This document shows, one piece after another, positions 8,693 to 17,812 of a DNA stretch of 35,740 nt. Every line of letters begins with the position of its first letter. Within the stretch, counting starts at the first letter, position 1. The stretch comes from Gammaproteobacteria bacterium (GTDB lineage Bacteria > Pseudomonadota > Gammaproteobacteria > Pseudomonadales > Pseudohongiellaceae): NCBI GenBank assembly GCA_024644515.1, contig JAHEHN010000009.1, positions 7,877 through 43,616 of the forward strand, read 5' to 3'. The notes below the pieces were generated by a model that was given only the letters and a program-made list of their open reading frames with translations, ran no database searches and had not been told where the DNA came from. A program made the translations under genes and the position numbers.

Positions 8693-9622
8693 ATGAGCCT
8701 GACCCATACTGATAACCGCAAAGCCCAGACCCGGCTTCTCGACCCCGCCGTGCTTGCCAGCATGTCCAATCTGGAGCTGGTGGCAAAAGCGGTGGTTGAA
8801 GGTTTTGTTAATGGCCTGCATCGCTCGCCCAAGTTTGGTTTTAGCCAGGAATTTGTCGAGTACCGGGAATATAGCGAGGGCGACGATCCGCGCTATATTG
8901 ACTGGAATGTGTACTCACGAACCGACCGCACCTATATCAAACGCTTTATGGGTGAAACCAATAGCCACCTCATGCTGTTACTGGACACCAGTGCCTCTAT
9001 GGGCTTTGGTGAGGCAACCAAAGCCAGTGGCCCCTCAAAACTTCAGTATGGTAAATATCTGGGCGCAAGTCTGGCTTACCTGGCCTCCCGACAGCATGAT
9101 GCCGTTGGCGTCATGTTATTTGATGACGAGGTCATTGATTATCGCCCGCCCGCCAGCAAACCCGGTTCCCTTCAGGGTGTGATTCACACTCTGGATAAAG
9201 CCGAAGCGTCAATGGGCACCGATATTAATAAACCCATGACCCGCTGTCGTGAACACGTGAAAAAACGCGGGCTGGTTGCAGTAATCTCTGACTTTTACTG
9301 TGATGCCGATGAACTGTTGGAACATATTCGACCGCTGGCTATGCATGGGCAGGATGTGATCATTTTCCATCTTCTGGATCCTGAAGAACTGGATCCACAA
9401 ATCAAACAATCAACGCTTTATGAAGATATGGAAACCGGCCAGGCCATCGAAGTGGAGCCTGGCTATATGGCGAAAGCCTACCGGGAAAAAATCCAGCAAC
9501 ACATCAAGACTATCGAGGAAGCGGCCAGTGGTATTCGCGCTGACCATGTGCTGATCAATACCGGTGATCCTCTGGATAGAGCCTTGCACAACTATTTAGC
9601 CTTCAGAGAAAAGCGAGGCTGA
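8693..9622 (+). CDS. DUF58 domain protein (VWA-like)
   Basis: 309 aa. The DUF58 signature EFVEYREYSEGDDPRYIDW is complete, followed by a VWA-type core with LLLDTSASM (D98). The protein has no signal peptide or membrane helix, so it is cytoplasmic. DUF58 proteins are the commonest neighbours of MoxR ATPases and are thought to be their adaptor or substrate-presenting partners. It starts 33 bp after moxR, and its stop lies 3 bp before the GTG of the next gene, so the three proteins are probably made in fixed ratio. Confidence 0.93.
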   Translation: MSLTHTDNRKAQTRLLDPAVLASMSNLELVAKAVVEGFVNGLHRSPKFGFSQEFVEYREYSEGDDPRYIDWNVYSRTDRTYIKRFMGETNSHLMLLLDTSASMGFGEATKASGPSKLQYGKYLGASLAYLASRQHDAVGVMLFDDEVIDYRPPASKPGSLQGVIHTLDKAEASMGTDINKPMTRCREHVKKRGLVAVISDFYCDADELLEHIRPLAMHGQDVIIFHLLDPEELDPQIKQSTLYEDMETGQAIEVEPGYMAKAYREKIQQHIKTIEEAASGIRADHVLINTGDPLDRALHNYLAFREKRG

Positions 9623-9625
9623 TTC

Positions 9626-11644
9626 GTGGCATTAATAGCTCCACTTTTTCTACTGGGACTTCTGGGTATTGGCTTGCCAATCTGGCTGCATCGCCTTGAA
9701 ACCCAGGTTACTGAGCGTGAACAATTCAGTACTGCCATGTTTCTGGAGCCCGCCAAAAAACGAATCCATGTGCAGCGTAAACTTAAATACCTGCTGCTTA
9801 TGGCTCTGCGTATTCTGTTTTTCCTGATTCTGGTGCTGGCATTTACGCGTCCGGTATTTTTCACCCCCCCTTCCGCGCTTGTTACTGAAGATACAACTCA
9901 CCATGTCATCGTGGTAGATACTTCATTCTCAATGCAGGAAGGGGCGAGTTTTGCCAGTGCGGTGGAGGCAGCAAGAGACATCGTCAACACCATGAATGAG
10001 GATGAGGTGGCAAGCCTGTACACGGCTTCCTCAGGGGTAACAACAATAGTCCCTGTCACAGACGACAGCAATGTCCTGATTCAGGCATTAAGTGGCCTGT
10101 CGCCGGATAATGGCAAACAGGACCTTGGCATCATGGTCACTACGATGAATACCCTGATCGAGGAAAGCCAGGCTAATTTCATCATGCACTTCATCAGTGA
10201 TTATCAGCAAACTGGTCAGGCGGTTCGTTTTGCGGACATGATTCCCGATGTTATTAATGGCCGGCCAGTCACTCTGGATATTGTTCAAATCAGAACAGAG
10301 AACGTCCCCAACTGGCTTGTGGATTCAGTTCTTGTCGATGCCCGCAATAGTGTTGAAGTTGGTATTCGCGGCCTGGCCATTGAAGACGATGTGGCTGAGA
10401 AAACAGTTGTTTTAACTATCAACAATATTGAGCAACAGCGCCAGGACATTACTCTCGCGGGTAACGGTATTACTCTTGTAGATTTTGACAACGTGGTGTT
10501 TGAGGAAGGTGATAACCGAATAGATATTCGCTTGTTACCCGCTGACTCCCTGCCCGGTGATGACGTCAGATACACCGTGTTTGACAACTCTCCGCCAGCA
10601 CCGGTGCTGTTGCTTACAGCAAGCCCGGAATCCCTTGGCGTCACCTATATACGGGCCGCGCTTGAAACTGCCCCAAGAGGCTATGAAGTCATTACACAAA
10701 CAATCGATGACCTGGATGCACGAATCCTGCAGCGCTATCCCTGGATTGTGATTGAAGATATCGGTGCCATTAATGCAAGTCTGGCAAATGCCATCAGTGA
10801 CTATATCAGTGGTGGTGGAGCCGTGCTGGCGGCTGCCGGAGAAGCCAGTCTTGGTCTTGATACTTTGCCCGTGCTTGGGCTTCAGGTTGGCACTGCCCGC
10901 CCAGGTCGCGAAAACCGCAATCCAATCACCATGATTGATAGCAGTCATCCCGTGCTTTCAGAAACATCCGGGTGGGGGTCAGTCAACATGCAGGCCCTGC
11001 CGGTCAATCCGACTGCAGACCAACGTATCCTGATCGCACAGACCGAAGATCGCCCGGTATTGATTGAAAGTGAAATAGGCCGCGGTCGCATGCTGCTGTT
11101 GACTACGGCCTTGGACAATACTCTCAGTGATCTACCGGTAAAACCGGTGTTTGTGAGCTTCATGGCAGAGGCGGCACGCTATTTATCCAACGAAAACCTG
11201 TTAGTCCGCGAACAGGTAGCGGAAAGTTTTCTTCAACTATCGCAGGCCGGAGGTGCTTCTGGTCAGGTATTTGATCCTGATGGCGAAAGCCTGCTGTCAT
11301 TATCGGATACCACCCAGTCACAGGATATTCGCTTGAATAAAACCGGCTATTACCAGGTCTTTACTCCAGCAGGAGAAGTGCTGGTCGCAGTCAATCCGGA
11401 TCGAAGAGAATCAGATCTCACAGTAATGGATGCCCAGGTAATTCAAAACTGGCAGAATGTAGTGGCCGGAACCGTCAGTGCGGGGGAACAAAACCTGAAC
11501 CCGGACGCTGGCGCGGCTAACGCAGGCGAAGAACGCGAGGAAAATGAAATCTGGCGTATCTTCCTGATTTTATTGGTTATTATTGTTTTGGCAGAGTCGA
11601 TTCTCGGTAATCAGTATTTACGCGTAAGAACGGGAACCCTTTAA
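9626..11644 (+). CDS. BatA-type membrane protein with VWA domain
   Basis: 672 aa from a GTG start 3 bp after the DUF58 stop. The N-terminus is the BatA/aerotolerance-regulator N-terminal module: a first helix (LFLLGLLGIGLPIWLH), then the conserved stretch with RKLKYLLLMALRILFFL forming a second helix near 51-73. A VWA domain follows, with MIDAS DTSFS (D98, S100, S102). Residues about 320-500 resemble the amidotransferase-like fold also seen in the first gene of the operon. A C-terminal helix (about 642-660) returns to the membrane. The architecture parallels the 741-aa protein, so the operon carries two related membrane VWA subunits, possibly a heteromeric partner for MoxR. Confidence 0.9.
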   Translation: MALIAPLFLLGLLGIGLPIWLHRLETQVTEREQFSTAMFLEPAKKRIHVQRKLKYLLLMALRILFFLILVLAFTRPVFFTPPSALVTEDTTHHVIVVDTSFSMQEGASFASAVEAARDIVNTMNEDEVASLYTASSGVTTIVPVTDDSNVLIQALSGLSPDNGKQDLGIMVTTMNTLIEESQANFIMHFISDYQQTGQAVRFADMIPDVINGRPVTLDIVQIRTENVPNWLVDSVLVDARNSVEVGIRGLAIEDDVAEKTVVLTINNIEQQRQDITLAGNGITLVDFDNVVFEEGDNRIDIRLLPADSLPGDDVRYTVFDNSPPAPVLLLTASPESLGVTYIRAALETAPRGYEVITQTIDDLDARILQRYPWIVIEDIGAINASLANAISDYISGGGAVLAAAGEASLGLDTLPVLGLQVGTARPGRENRNPITMIDSSHPVLSETSGWGSVNMQALPVNPTADQRILIAQTEDRPVLIESEIGRGRMLLLTTALDNTLSDLPVKPVFVSFMAEAARYLSNENLLVREQVAESFLQLSQAGGASGQVFDPDGESLLSLSDTTQSQDIRLNKTGYYQVFTPAGEVLVAVNPDRRESDLTVMDAQVIQNWQNVVAGTVSAGEQNLNPDAGAANAGEEREENEIWRIFLILLVIIVLAESILGNQYLRVRTGTL

Positions 11645-11690
11645 ATTTCAGGTAATAGATTATAGTAGGCTAAACAAAGGCTATTAGCAG

Positions 11691-14600
11691 ATGAATACTA
11701 CCAACCGTCTGGATCAGTATCTCGACGCTTTCAGACAGCGTCTCAGAAAACTCACTCTCCTGCAGGGCATTGCTGCCAGTGCCGTTGTATTGCTGGTCGT
11801 GTCTGTTATTGGTGCCTGGTTTTCTGCAGAAAGTGGATTTGCCGGCGAAACTGTTGCCGCCTTTCGAATTCTGCTGGTGCTGGCGCTGGCTGCAGTCATC
11901 ATCATTACAATTGTTCGCCCTCTGCAGGATCTTGATGCCAACATCAGCAACAAAATTGAAGAACGAACGCCGGACTTTGGTGGGCGTGTCGAAACCTATT
12001 CCCAGATGCGCGAAAGCAACAATCCCTTCCTTGATCTGCTTGCGGAAGATGCGCTCCAGGTCAGTGAGACCCATCCGGTTCATGAGCAAATAAAACAGAA
12101 GGATTTTAATATTGCCGGTGCCATCGGTGCGACGGCGATTACCGTCCTGCTGACCCTGGTAGTCGCCGGTCCTGGCATGATGAATTACAGCCTGCGAAAT
12201 TTATTTGCCGGCTGGGCTGTAGATGATCTGCTTCCCCCGCAATCAATCACCATTACGCCTGGCGATCAAAGTGTAAGACGCGGCGCCAATCTGCGGGTCA
12301 TGGCTGCCATGGATGGGTTTTCGCCAGACGAGGCGGTCATCCATGTTCGTGAAACGGGCGGTGAATGGCAGGATGTTGAAATGGTGAAAAGCCCCGCCGG
12401 CTTTGAGTTCACTTTTTTCTCTCTGCAAAAAGACATGAATTATTTTGTTACCACCACTGGTATTCGCAGCCCGGAGTTTGAGATACAGGTGGTTGAAGTG
12501 CCAGGTATCGAAAAACTGGAACTGACCTACAACTTCCCGGCCTGGACCGAACGGGATCCCGAAATATTCGAACTGGGTGATATCCGAACCCTGCCCGATA
12601 CCCGCATCGGACTCAAGGTAACCACTACCGCCCCCCTGCCCGGCGGCGAACTGGTGCTGAATGAAAATGGCCAGCCACTGACTGTAGATGGCGTGGAAGC
12701 CACGACAGAATTCATGGTTACCGATGAAGGCGAATACTTTATTGCTGCTATTGTTGGCGGTGAACAGGTGCGACTGAGTGATGACTATTTCATTCGAATC
12801 GCAGAAGACGGTAAGCCGGTGATTGAATTCATTCGCCCCGGTGGTGACTGGAATGCCAGTAATATAGAGGAAGTTACTGCGCGCATAGAAGCCAGTGATG
12901 ATTTCAATCTGGAAGCGCTCAGACTTAAATATTCAATTAACGGGGGGGACTGGGAAACAGTTACTCTGGCCGAAAATACCCGTGATATCACTGCTGAATA
13001 TATCTTCATGCTTGAAGATATGCGTGTCCCTGAAGAGGAAGAAACGCAGACCAATGTAGGCCAGTTTTCAATCGTCACCTCCAATCAGGAGCAACAGCAG
13101 CGTATCGAAGAATCTGAAGAGGAATACGTCAATCTGATGATCGGGACTGGTGAAGATGAAGCTCTCACGCCAGCGCCCGAAGTCCCCCTGGTGCCCGGTG
13201 ACCTTATTTCCTTTTACGCAGAAGGAAATGACCGCACCCAGACGGTACGCACCGATATGTTTTTCATTCAGATTCAATCCTATCAACGTCGTTACAGCCA
13301 GTCCCAGCTTTCCGGTGGTGGCGGCGGTGGCGGCGGTGGTGGTCCACAGGATGAAATATCCAATCGACAACGCCAGATCATTACTTCCACCTGGAACCTG
13401 ATTAGAGAGCAGGCGGAAGATTCAAATGACGGACAGATTCAGGTGAACTCATCGCTGTTGTCAGAACTGCAGACTACTCTGGCCGAACAGGCTTCTACTC
13501 TGGCAGAGCGCACTCGAGCACGCCAACTCGACAACATGGATGATCAGATCGAGCAGTTTGTGAGCAATATGGAAGAAGCGGTTCAGAGCATGTACCCGGC
13601 CTCCGAGCGCCTGGCAGCGGTTGAGCTCGATGAAGCCATTCAGCCTGCCCAGGAAGCACTCCAGCATTTACTGCGGGCCGAAGCAGTGTTTAACGAATTT
13701 CAGGTCAACAACCAGCAGCAGGGTGGTGGAGGCGGAGGCGGTGGCCGCGCTCAGCAGGACCTCGCTGAAATGTTTGAACTGGAAATGGACCTTGAGCTAA
13801 ATCAGTACGAAACCGGAAGCAATGTTTCTCCCCAGGCCCAGCAGGCTGAAGAAGAAGACATAATGAACCAGCTGGATGAACTGGCCCGTCGTCAGCAGCA
13901 GCTGGCCAATAACCTGCGCAACCAGCAACAGCTGTCGGAAGCTCAGCGCTACCAGCAGGAAATGTTAAGACGTGAAGCCGAAGAATTACAGGAGCGCCTT
14001 GATGAACTGCAACAGCAGCGTGAAAGCCTGCAGCGCGGTCAACAGGGACAGCAAACTGCCCAGAACAACCAACAGGGTCAGCAGCAAGGGCAGCAGGGGC
14101 AATCAGGACAAGCAGGCCAGCAGGGTCAACAAGGCGGGCTGCCAGGACAGCAATCGGGTCAACCCGGTCAGCAGCAGCAAGAACGACAAGAAGAACAGGG
14201 CGAGCAAATCGCCCAGAACGAACTGCAGCGACGACTGGAAAGTGCCATTCGAGCGATGGAGGAAAGTGCTGAAGCAATGCGCGGAAATTCCAGTCCAGAA
14301 GAATTACAACGGGCGGCGGATGAAGCAGGTCGTCAACTGGAAGGCGCCCGCGAGCAGATAGTCGCAGACCAGCTCGCGGACATGCAGTCTTCATTCAGCA
14401 ATATGGCTGGTCAGGCCGAAGACATGTTAAGAGAGCAGCAGCGACAGGAACAGATTCTTGAACAAGCCATGGCCAAAGCAGTGGCGGACCGTGAATCTGG
14501 CGAAGATCCGAACAGTCGTGGCATGGAGCTTCAGGAAGAATGGGAGCTGGCGCGGCAGAAAGCAGCGCTGGCTGCACAGCTTTCCAGTCTGCAGGAACAG

Positions 14601-15413
14601 ATGCTCAGCACCATGCAACGCTTTGGTGATGATGTTCCTGAAGCATCGCGCGAATTACAGCGTGCTAATCAGGATATTGTCGAGAATGAACTTGAGCAGG
14701 CGCTCACCAATGCCGGACTCTATATTGATGCCGGCTATGGACTTTATATCGCGGGTAATGAAAGTGCTGTAACAGCGGAAATGCGCAAACTGGCCGAACG
14801 CCTGGAAAATGCCCAGGAAATGGTCGCTACCCGGGGCGCACCAGGGACCTCTGATCTGGATATTGCCAGACGCCAGGCTGAGAATCTGCGTGCGCGTTTG
14901 CAGGAACAACTGGCGCAGAACGGCCAGGGCCAGCAACAGGGACAGGAAGGTCAACCAGGGCAACAGGGCGGTCTACAGCAGGGTCAACAACAAGGAGGCC
15001 AGCAAGGCGGAGGTGACCGGTTTGCCATGGGGCCTCGCTTCGGCGTCTGGACCGGAGCGGATCCTCTTTTTAATGGTCCCATTGAGATACCTGAACAGTT
15101 CTATGGTGATCTTGACCAGTTCACCGAGATAGCCCGCGATGCGGTGCAGGATCTTGAGCTCAACGCCGAGGAACTGGCTCAGATGGTTGACTGGATCCGT
15201 CAACTGGAAGCCACACGCCTGAACCGTAATGAAGATATTCTGGCAGCGGAATATAACGATATGCTGGCACTTATTGAGCAACTGGAAGTGGGCCTGCAAC
15301 TGGATAACGACAGCAATAATCCCAATAACGTGCGTACCGCAACCTCCGATATTATTCCAGATGAATATAAGGAATCGGTGGCAGAGTACTACAGGCGGTT
15401 GAGCCGGGAGTAA
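11691..15413 (+). CDS. Giant DUF4175-type membrane protein with Gly and Gln/Gly tracts
   Basis: 1240 aa. Three N-terminal hydrophobic helices (about 25-44, 57-76 and 139-160) anchor it. The region of about 165-530 is predicted beta-rich and periplasmic. Beyond it are long acidic, Gln-rich coiled coils interrupted by a 10-Gly run (542-551), an 8-Gly run (678-685) and two Gln/Gly tracts (about 782-840 and 1078-1107). The layout matches DUF4175 (TIGR02302-like) proteins of Proteobacteria, but as far as I recall it is longer than most members. Inferred role: extended scaffold spanning the periplasm for the MoxR/VWA machine. It is the last gene before a strong terminator. Family assignment is by overall architecture and moderately secure. 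Confidence 0.8.
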   Translation: MNTTNRLDQYLDAFRQRLRKLTLLQGIAASAVVLLVVSVIGAWFSAESGFAGETVAAFRILLVLALAAVIIITIVRPLQDLDANISNKIEERTPDFGGRVETYSQMRESNNPFLDLLAEDALQVSETHPVHEQIKQKDFNIAGAIGATAITVLLTLVVAGPGMMNYSLRNLFAGWAVDDLLPPQSITITPGDQSVRRGANLRVMAAMDGFSPDEAVIHVRETGGEWQDVEMVKSPAGFEFTFFSLQKDMNYFVTTTGIRSPEFEIQVVEVPGIEKLELTYNFPAWTERDPEIFELGDIRTLPDTRIGLKVTTTAPLPGGELVLNENGQPLTVDGVEATTEFMVTDEGEYFIAAIVGGEQVRLSDDYFIRIAEDGKPVIEFIRPGGDWNASNIEEVTARIEASDDFNLEALRLKYSINGGDWETVTLAENTRDITAEYIFMLEDMRVPEEEETQTNVGQFSIVTSNQEQQQRIEESEEEYVNLMIGTGEDEALTPAPEVPLVPGDLISFYAEGNDRTQTVRTDMFFIQIQSYQRRYSQSQLSGGGGGGGGGGPQDEISNRQRQIITSTWNLIREQAEDSNDGQIQVNSSLLSELQTTLAEQASTLAERTRARQLDNMDDQIEQFVSNMEEAVQSMYPASERLAAVELDEAIQPAQEALQHLLRAEAVFNEFQVNNQQQGGGGGGGGRAQQDLAEMFELEMDLELNQYETGSNVSPQAQQAEEEDIMNQLDELARRQQQLANNLRNQQQLSEAQRYQQEMLRREAEELQERLDELQQQRESLQRGQQGQQTAQNNQQGQQQGQQGQSGQAGQQGQQGGLPGQQSGQPGQQQQERQEEQGEQIAQNELQRRLESAIRAMEESAEAMRGNSSPEELQRAADEAGRQLEGAREQIVADQLADMQSSFSNMAGQAEDMLREQQRQEQILEQAMAKAVADRESGEDPNSRGMELQEEWELARQKAALAAQLSSLQEQMLSTMQRFGDDVPEASRELQRANQDIVENELEQALTNAGLYIDAGYGLYIAGNESAVTAEMRKLAERLENAQEMVATRGAPGTSDLDIARRQAENLRARLQEQLAQNGQGQQQGQEGQPGQQGGLQQGQQQGGQQGGGDRFAMGPRFGVWTGADPLFNGPIEIPEQFYGDLDQFTEIARDAVQDLELNAEELAQMVDWIRQLEATRLNRNEDILAAEYNDMLALIEQLEVGLQLDNDSNNPNNVRTATSDIIPDEYKESVAEYYRRLSRE
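13314..13343 (+). repeat. Poly-glycine codon run (10 Gly)
   Basis: A GGT/GGC tract encodes ten consecutive glycines at residues 542-551 of the DUF4175-type protein, at the junction between the beta-rich part and the coiled-coil part. It probably acts as a flexible hinge and could vary in length through slippage. Confidence 0.85.
13722..13745 (+). repeat. Poly-glycine codon run (8 Gly)
   Basis: Eight consecutive glycine codons (residues 678-685) using mixed GGT, GGA and GGC lie between two coiled-coil segments of the DUF4175-type protein. Confidence 0.85.
14033..14208 (+). repeat. Gln/Gly-rich low-complexity tract 1
   Basis: Imperfect repeats of CAG/CAA and GGT/GGA/GGG codons encode GQQGQ-like units at about residues 782-840. 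The degenerate codon use argues for selection on protein composition and not only recent slippage. The long antisense ORF opposite it is a by-product of this composition. Confidence 0.8.
14924..15011 (+). repeat. Gln/Gly-rich low-complexity tract 2
   Basis: A second block of GQQ and GGQQ-type units (about residues 1078-1107) precedes the C-terminal globular part of the DUF4175-type protein. It has the same composition as tract 1. Confidence 0.8.
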
Positions 15414-15441
15414 GGCCACCAGAAAGAAAAATATCTCTTTT

Positions 15442-15472
15442 AAAACCGCCCCCACACCGGGCGGTTTTTTTA
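15442..15472 (+). terminator. Rho-independent terminator of the MoxR/VWA operon
   Basis: AAACCGCCC pairs perfectly with GGGCGGTTT (15443-15451 with 15459-15467) around a 7-nt loop and is followed by continuing T residues. It lies about 30 bp after the stop of the DUF4175-type gene and marks the end of the seven-gene operon. Confidence 0.93.
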
Positions 15473-15565
15473 TAATAAAACTGCATCCATTGCCTGACGG
15501 CAAATTGCCAATAAAATTATCACTGGCCCTTATGGCAACTGAACTTCACTGATAAAAAAACAAAC

Positions 15566-15979
15566 ATGAAGAAACAGCTCACTATTTTTCATCGCAGTTC
15601 CCTCATCTCACTACTGGTTTTTACAATGACTATGGTTCAGGCAGCGGTCCCGGAAGGCATCATGGAAATTGCCGGTCGTTATGCAGGCATGGCCTATAAT
15701 GGCGGGGACCTTGATCCTGTGGTGACAGTGCTGAGCTTCGATTCCCAGGGCCGTTTTTCCGGTTCTTATTCAGTGCAGGATGAAAACGGTATCTTTGAAG
15801 GACGCCTGTCGGGCCTGATCAAGGAAGAAGGGGAGCGTTCATTTTCTCTGGAATGGACCGATCAGGATGGTGAAGGTTTTGTCTATCTCAATTTCAGTCC
15901 GGACTATTCTTCTTTCAATGGTGTCTGGACCCGAACTGATGGCGAAGAGCAGTTTCCCTGGAGTGGCCGTCGCCAGTAA
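15566..15979 (+). CDS. Small secreted protein of unknown function
   Basis: 137 aa. A signal peptide with likely cleavage after VQA (about residue 26) is followed by a compact, beta-rich, acidic domain with repeated aromatic and glycine patterns (GRYAGMAYNGGD, GRFSGSYSVQDENG, FNGVWTR). It has no Cys after the signal peptide. It resembles small lipocalin/beta-barrel-like periplasmic domains, but I do not recognise a family. Its Shine-Dalgarno is weak. It lies just beyond the operon terminator and therefore has its own transcription start or depends on readthrough. Confidence 0.7.
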   Translation: MKKQLTIFHRSSLISLLVFTMTMVQAAVPEGIMEIAGRYAGMAYNGGDLDPVVTVLSFDSQGRFSGSYSVQDENGIFEGRLSGLIKEEGERSFSLEWTDQDGEGFVYLNFSPDYSSFNGVWTRTDGEEQFPWSGRRQ

Positions 15980-16051
15980 AATGGCGAAAAAACAACATTA
16001 ACCCCCCAATAGTGAACCAATAACTTTCCGCTAAAGAAAGAAGGAACAATC

Positions 16052-16441
16052 ATGAGACTACTTCATCATACTTGCGTTGGTACCAACGATATGAATAAGG
16101 CTACAGAGTTTTATACCGCAGTACTGAGCCCGCTTGGCGCCAAATTGGTTGGCACTGTGGAAGGCCACTCTGCGATGTTCGGAACTGACGAGGGGCCCGA
16201 ATTTTTCCTCTTGAATCCGTCCAATGGGGAACCGGCAACGGTAGCCAATGGCGGAACCTATGGCTTCAAGTCACCGACCCGTAAAGGCGTGGATGAATTT
16301 CATGCCAACGGTATGGCTTTGGGTGGCACCGATGAAGGAGCACCAGGCCCGCGTGAATTTGCACCCAATGCCTATGCGGCCTATATGCGGGATCTGGATG
16401 GCAACAAGATTTGTGCCGTGTGTTTTGCCGAGCCAGAATAA
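16052..16441 (+). CDS. VOC-superfamily protein (glyoxalase/bleomycin-resistance fold)
   Basis: 129 aa, one VOC module of two beta-alpha-beta-beta-beta units. It begins MRLLHHTCVGTNDMNKATEFY, with the typical first-strand His (residue 5 or 6), and ends RDLDGNKICAVCF, where family members have a second metal or substrate contact (the D-G-N element). A good Shine-Dalgarno (AGAAGGA) precedes the ATG. Members act as glyoxalases, dioxygenases, epimerases or drug-binding proteins; the substrate cannot be told from sequence. Convergent with folA, with 26 bp between stops. Confidence 0.88.
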   Translation: MRLLHHTCVGTNDMNKATEFYTAVLSPLGAKLVGTVEGHSAMFGTDEGPEFFLLNPSNGEPATVANGGTYGFKSPTRKGVDEFHANGMALGGTDEGAPGPREFAPNAYAAYMRDLDGNKICAVCFAEPE

Positions 16442-16467
16442 AACTGAAGAATTAAAGTCGTCTGGCC

Positions 16468-16974
16468 TTACTGAATTTTATCCAGCACCAGAAAACTGTA
16501 AGGGTAGGGATTCGGGCCAGAGGCTTCAAAATCCTCGCGTGCGACTTCCTGCCATAGACTTCGGTCAAAATCAGGGAAAGTGGTATCTCCCTCAACGTCT
16601 GCGTGTACTTTAGTAAGATAGAGTCGATCTGCCATAGGTAAGGCCAGCGCATAAATTTCTGCCCCGCCGATCACCATAGCCTCGTTAATACCGTCAATTT
16701 CAGCAATACTTTCACAAAGCTGTTTTGCCTCATCCAGTGAGGTGACCGTTTTCACTCCCTCGGCAGAAAAGTCAGCATTACGGCTGACCACAATATTGGT
16801 TCTGCCAGGCAGCGGTTTGCCAATGGACTCATAGGTTTTTCGTCCCATGATGACAGGCTTACCTAAAGTAATTCGTTTAAAATATTTGAGGTCTTCCGGC
16901 AGATACCAGGGCAGGCTGTTATTGCGACCAATTACACGATTTTGGGCCATCGCCCAGACAAGAGAAATCTTCAT
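16468..16974 (-). CDS. folA: Dihydrofolate reductase
   Basis: 168 aa, normal length. It reduces dihydrofolate to tetrahydrofolate with NADPH in the cytoplasm. The N-terminus has the classical [21 protein letters not shown], with the substrate-binding LPWYLPEDL next to it. The GRKTYESIG helix and the NADPH-binding [12 protein letters not shown] motif are present. Its ATG overlaps the thyA stop codon (ATGA), so the two are translationally coupled. This is fitting because ThyA produces the dihydrofolate that FolA recycles. Confidence 0.97.
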   Translation of the reverse strand: MKISLVWAMAQNRVIGRNNSLPWYLPEDLKYFKRITLGKPVIMGRKTYESIGKPLPGRTNIVVSRNADFSAEGVKTVTSLDEAKQLCESIAEIDGINEAMVIGGAEIYALALPMADRLYLTKVHADVEGDTTFPDFDRSLWQEVAREDFEASGPNPYPYSFLVLDKIQ

Positions 16975-17765
16975 ACCGATATTGGCGCCGCTATATGAGG
17001 GTGTGACTGGTAATCGAGAATCTCAAAGTCCTCAAAGGCATAATCATACAATGTCGGTGGTTTGCGCTTGATCTCCAGGCGCGGTAATGACATCGGCTCT
17101 CGCGTGAGCTGTTCACGTGCCTGATCCAGATGATCCAGGTACAAATGCACATCACCACCGGTCCAGACAAAATCTCCGACTTCGAGATCACATTGCTGCG
17201 CCATCATATGCGTTAGTAAGGCGTAGGAAGCAATATTGAAAGGTACGCCAAGAAAGGTATCGCAGGAGCGCTGATAAAGCTGACAGGAAAGCTTGCCTTC
17301 TGCTACGTAAAACTGAAACAGGGAATGGCAAGGGGGCAAAGCCATTTCATCGACATAAGCCGGGTTATAGGCCACCACAATGTGACGGCGTGAATCCGGA
17401 TTCTGCTTTATATTGTTCATTACGTTATCAATCTGGTCGATGGTCTGACCATCTTTCCCTGGCCAGGAGCGCCACTGAAACCCGTAGACCGGACCCAGCT
17501 CCCCATTTTCATCTGCCCACTCATCCCAGATTCTTACATTATTGTCTTTCAGATACTTGATATTGGTATCACCATTCAAGAACCAAAGCAGCTCTATCAC
17601 AATAGAGCGGATATGAAGTTTTTTGGTGGTTAGCAAAGGAAAGCCTTTGGCTAGATCGAAGCGCATTTGATGCCCAAACACGGAAAGGGTTCCGGTTCCG
17701 GTACGATCCTGTTTCTTCGCGCCGTTGTCCAGAATATGCTGCATCAGGTCTAGGTATTGTCGCAT
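16971..17765 (-). CDS. thyA: Thymidylate synthase
   Basis: 264 aa, the usual size of bacterial ThyA. It converts dUMP and methylene-tetrahydrofolate to dTMP and dihydrofolate. The catalytic Cys is C146 in [10 protein letters not shown], at the same number as in E. coli. [16 protein letters not shown] and the nucleotide-binding [20 protein letters not shown] motif are intact. It follows lgt by 47 bp and overlaps folA by 4 bp. Confidence 0.98.
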   Translation of the reverse strand: MRQYLDLMQHILDNGAKKQDRTGTGTLSVFGHQMRFDLAKGFPLLTTKKLHIRSIVIELLWFLNGDTNIKYLKDNNVRIWDEWADENGELGPVYGFQWRSWPGKDGQTIDQIDNVMNNIKQNPDSRRHIVVAYNPAYVDEMALPPCHSLFQFYVAEGKLSCQLYQRSCDTFLGVPFNIASYALLTHMMAQQCDLEVGDFVWTGGDVHLYLDHLDQAREQLTREPMSLPRLEIKRKPPTLYDYAFEDFEILDYQSHPHIAAPISV

Positions 17766-17812
17766 TGGAAAATCTCTTGGTTTTGGTTAGTTCAGTTTCT
17801 TGTTTGAGTGTT

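Noticed and set aside
13705-14394. 229-codon minus-strand ORF inside the DUF4175-type gene
   Set aside because: It is open only because antisense CAG/CAA and GGN codons lack stops; the Pro/Ala/Leu-rich product is not a plausible protein.
13314-15011. Repeated CAG/GGT units considered as a CRISPR or tandem DNA repeat
   Set aside because: They are codon repeats in a single reading frame with no constant repeat-spacer structure.
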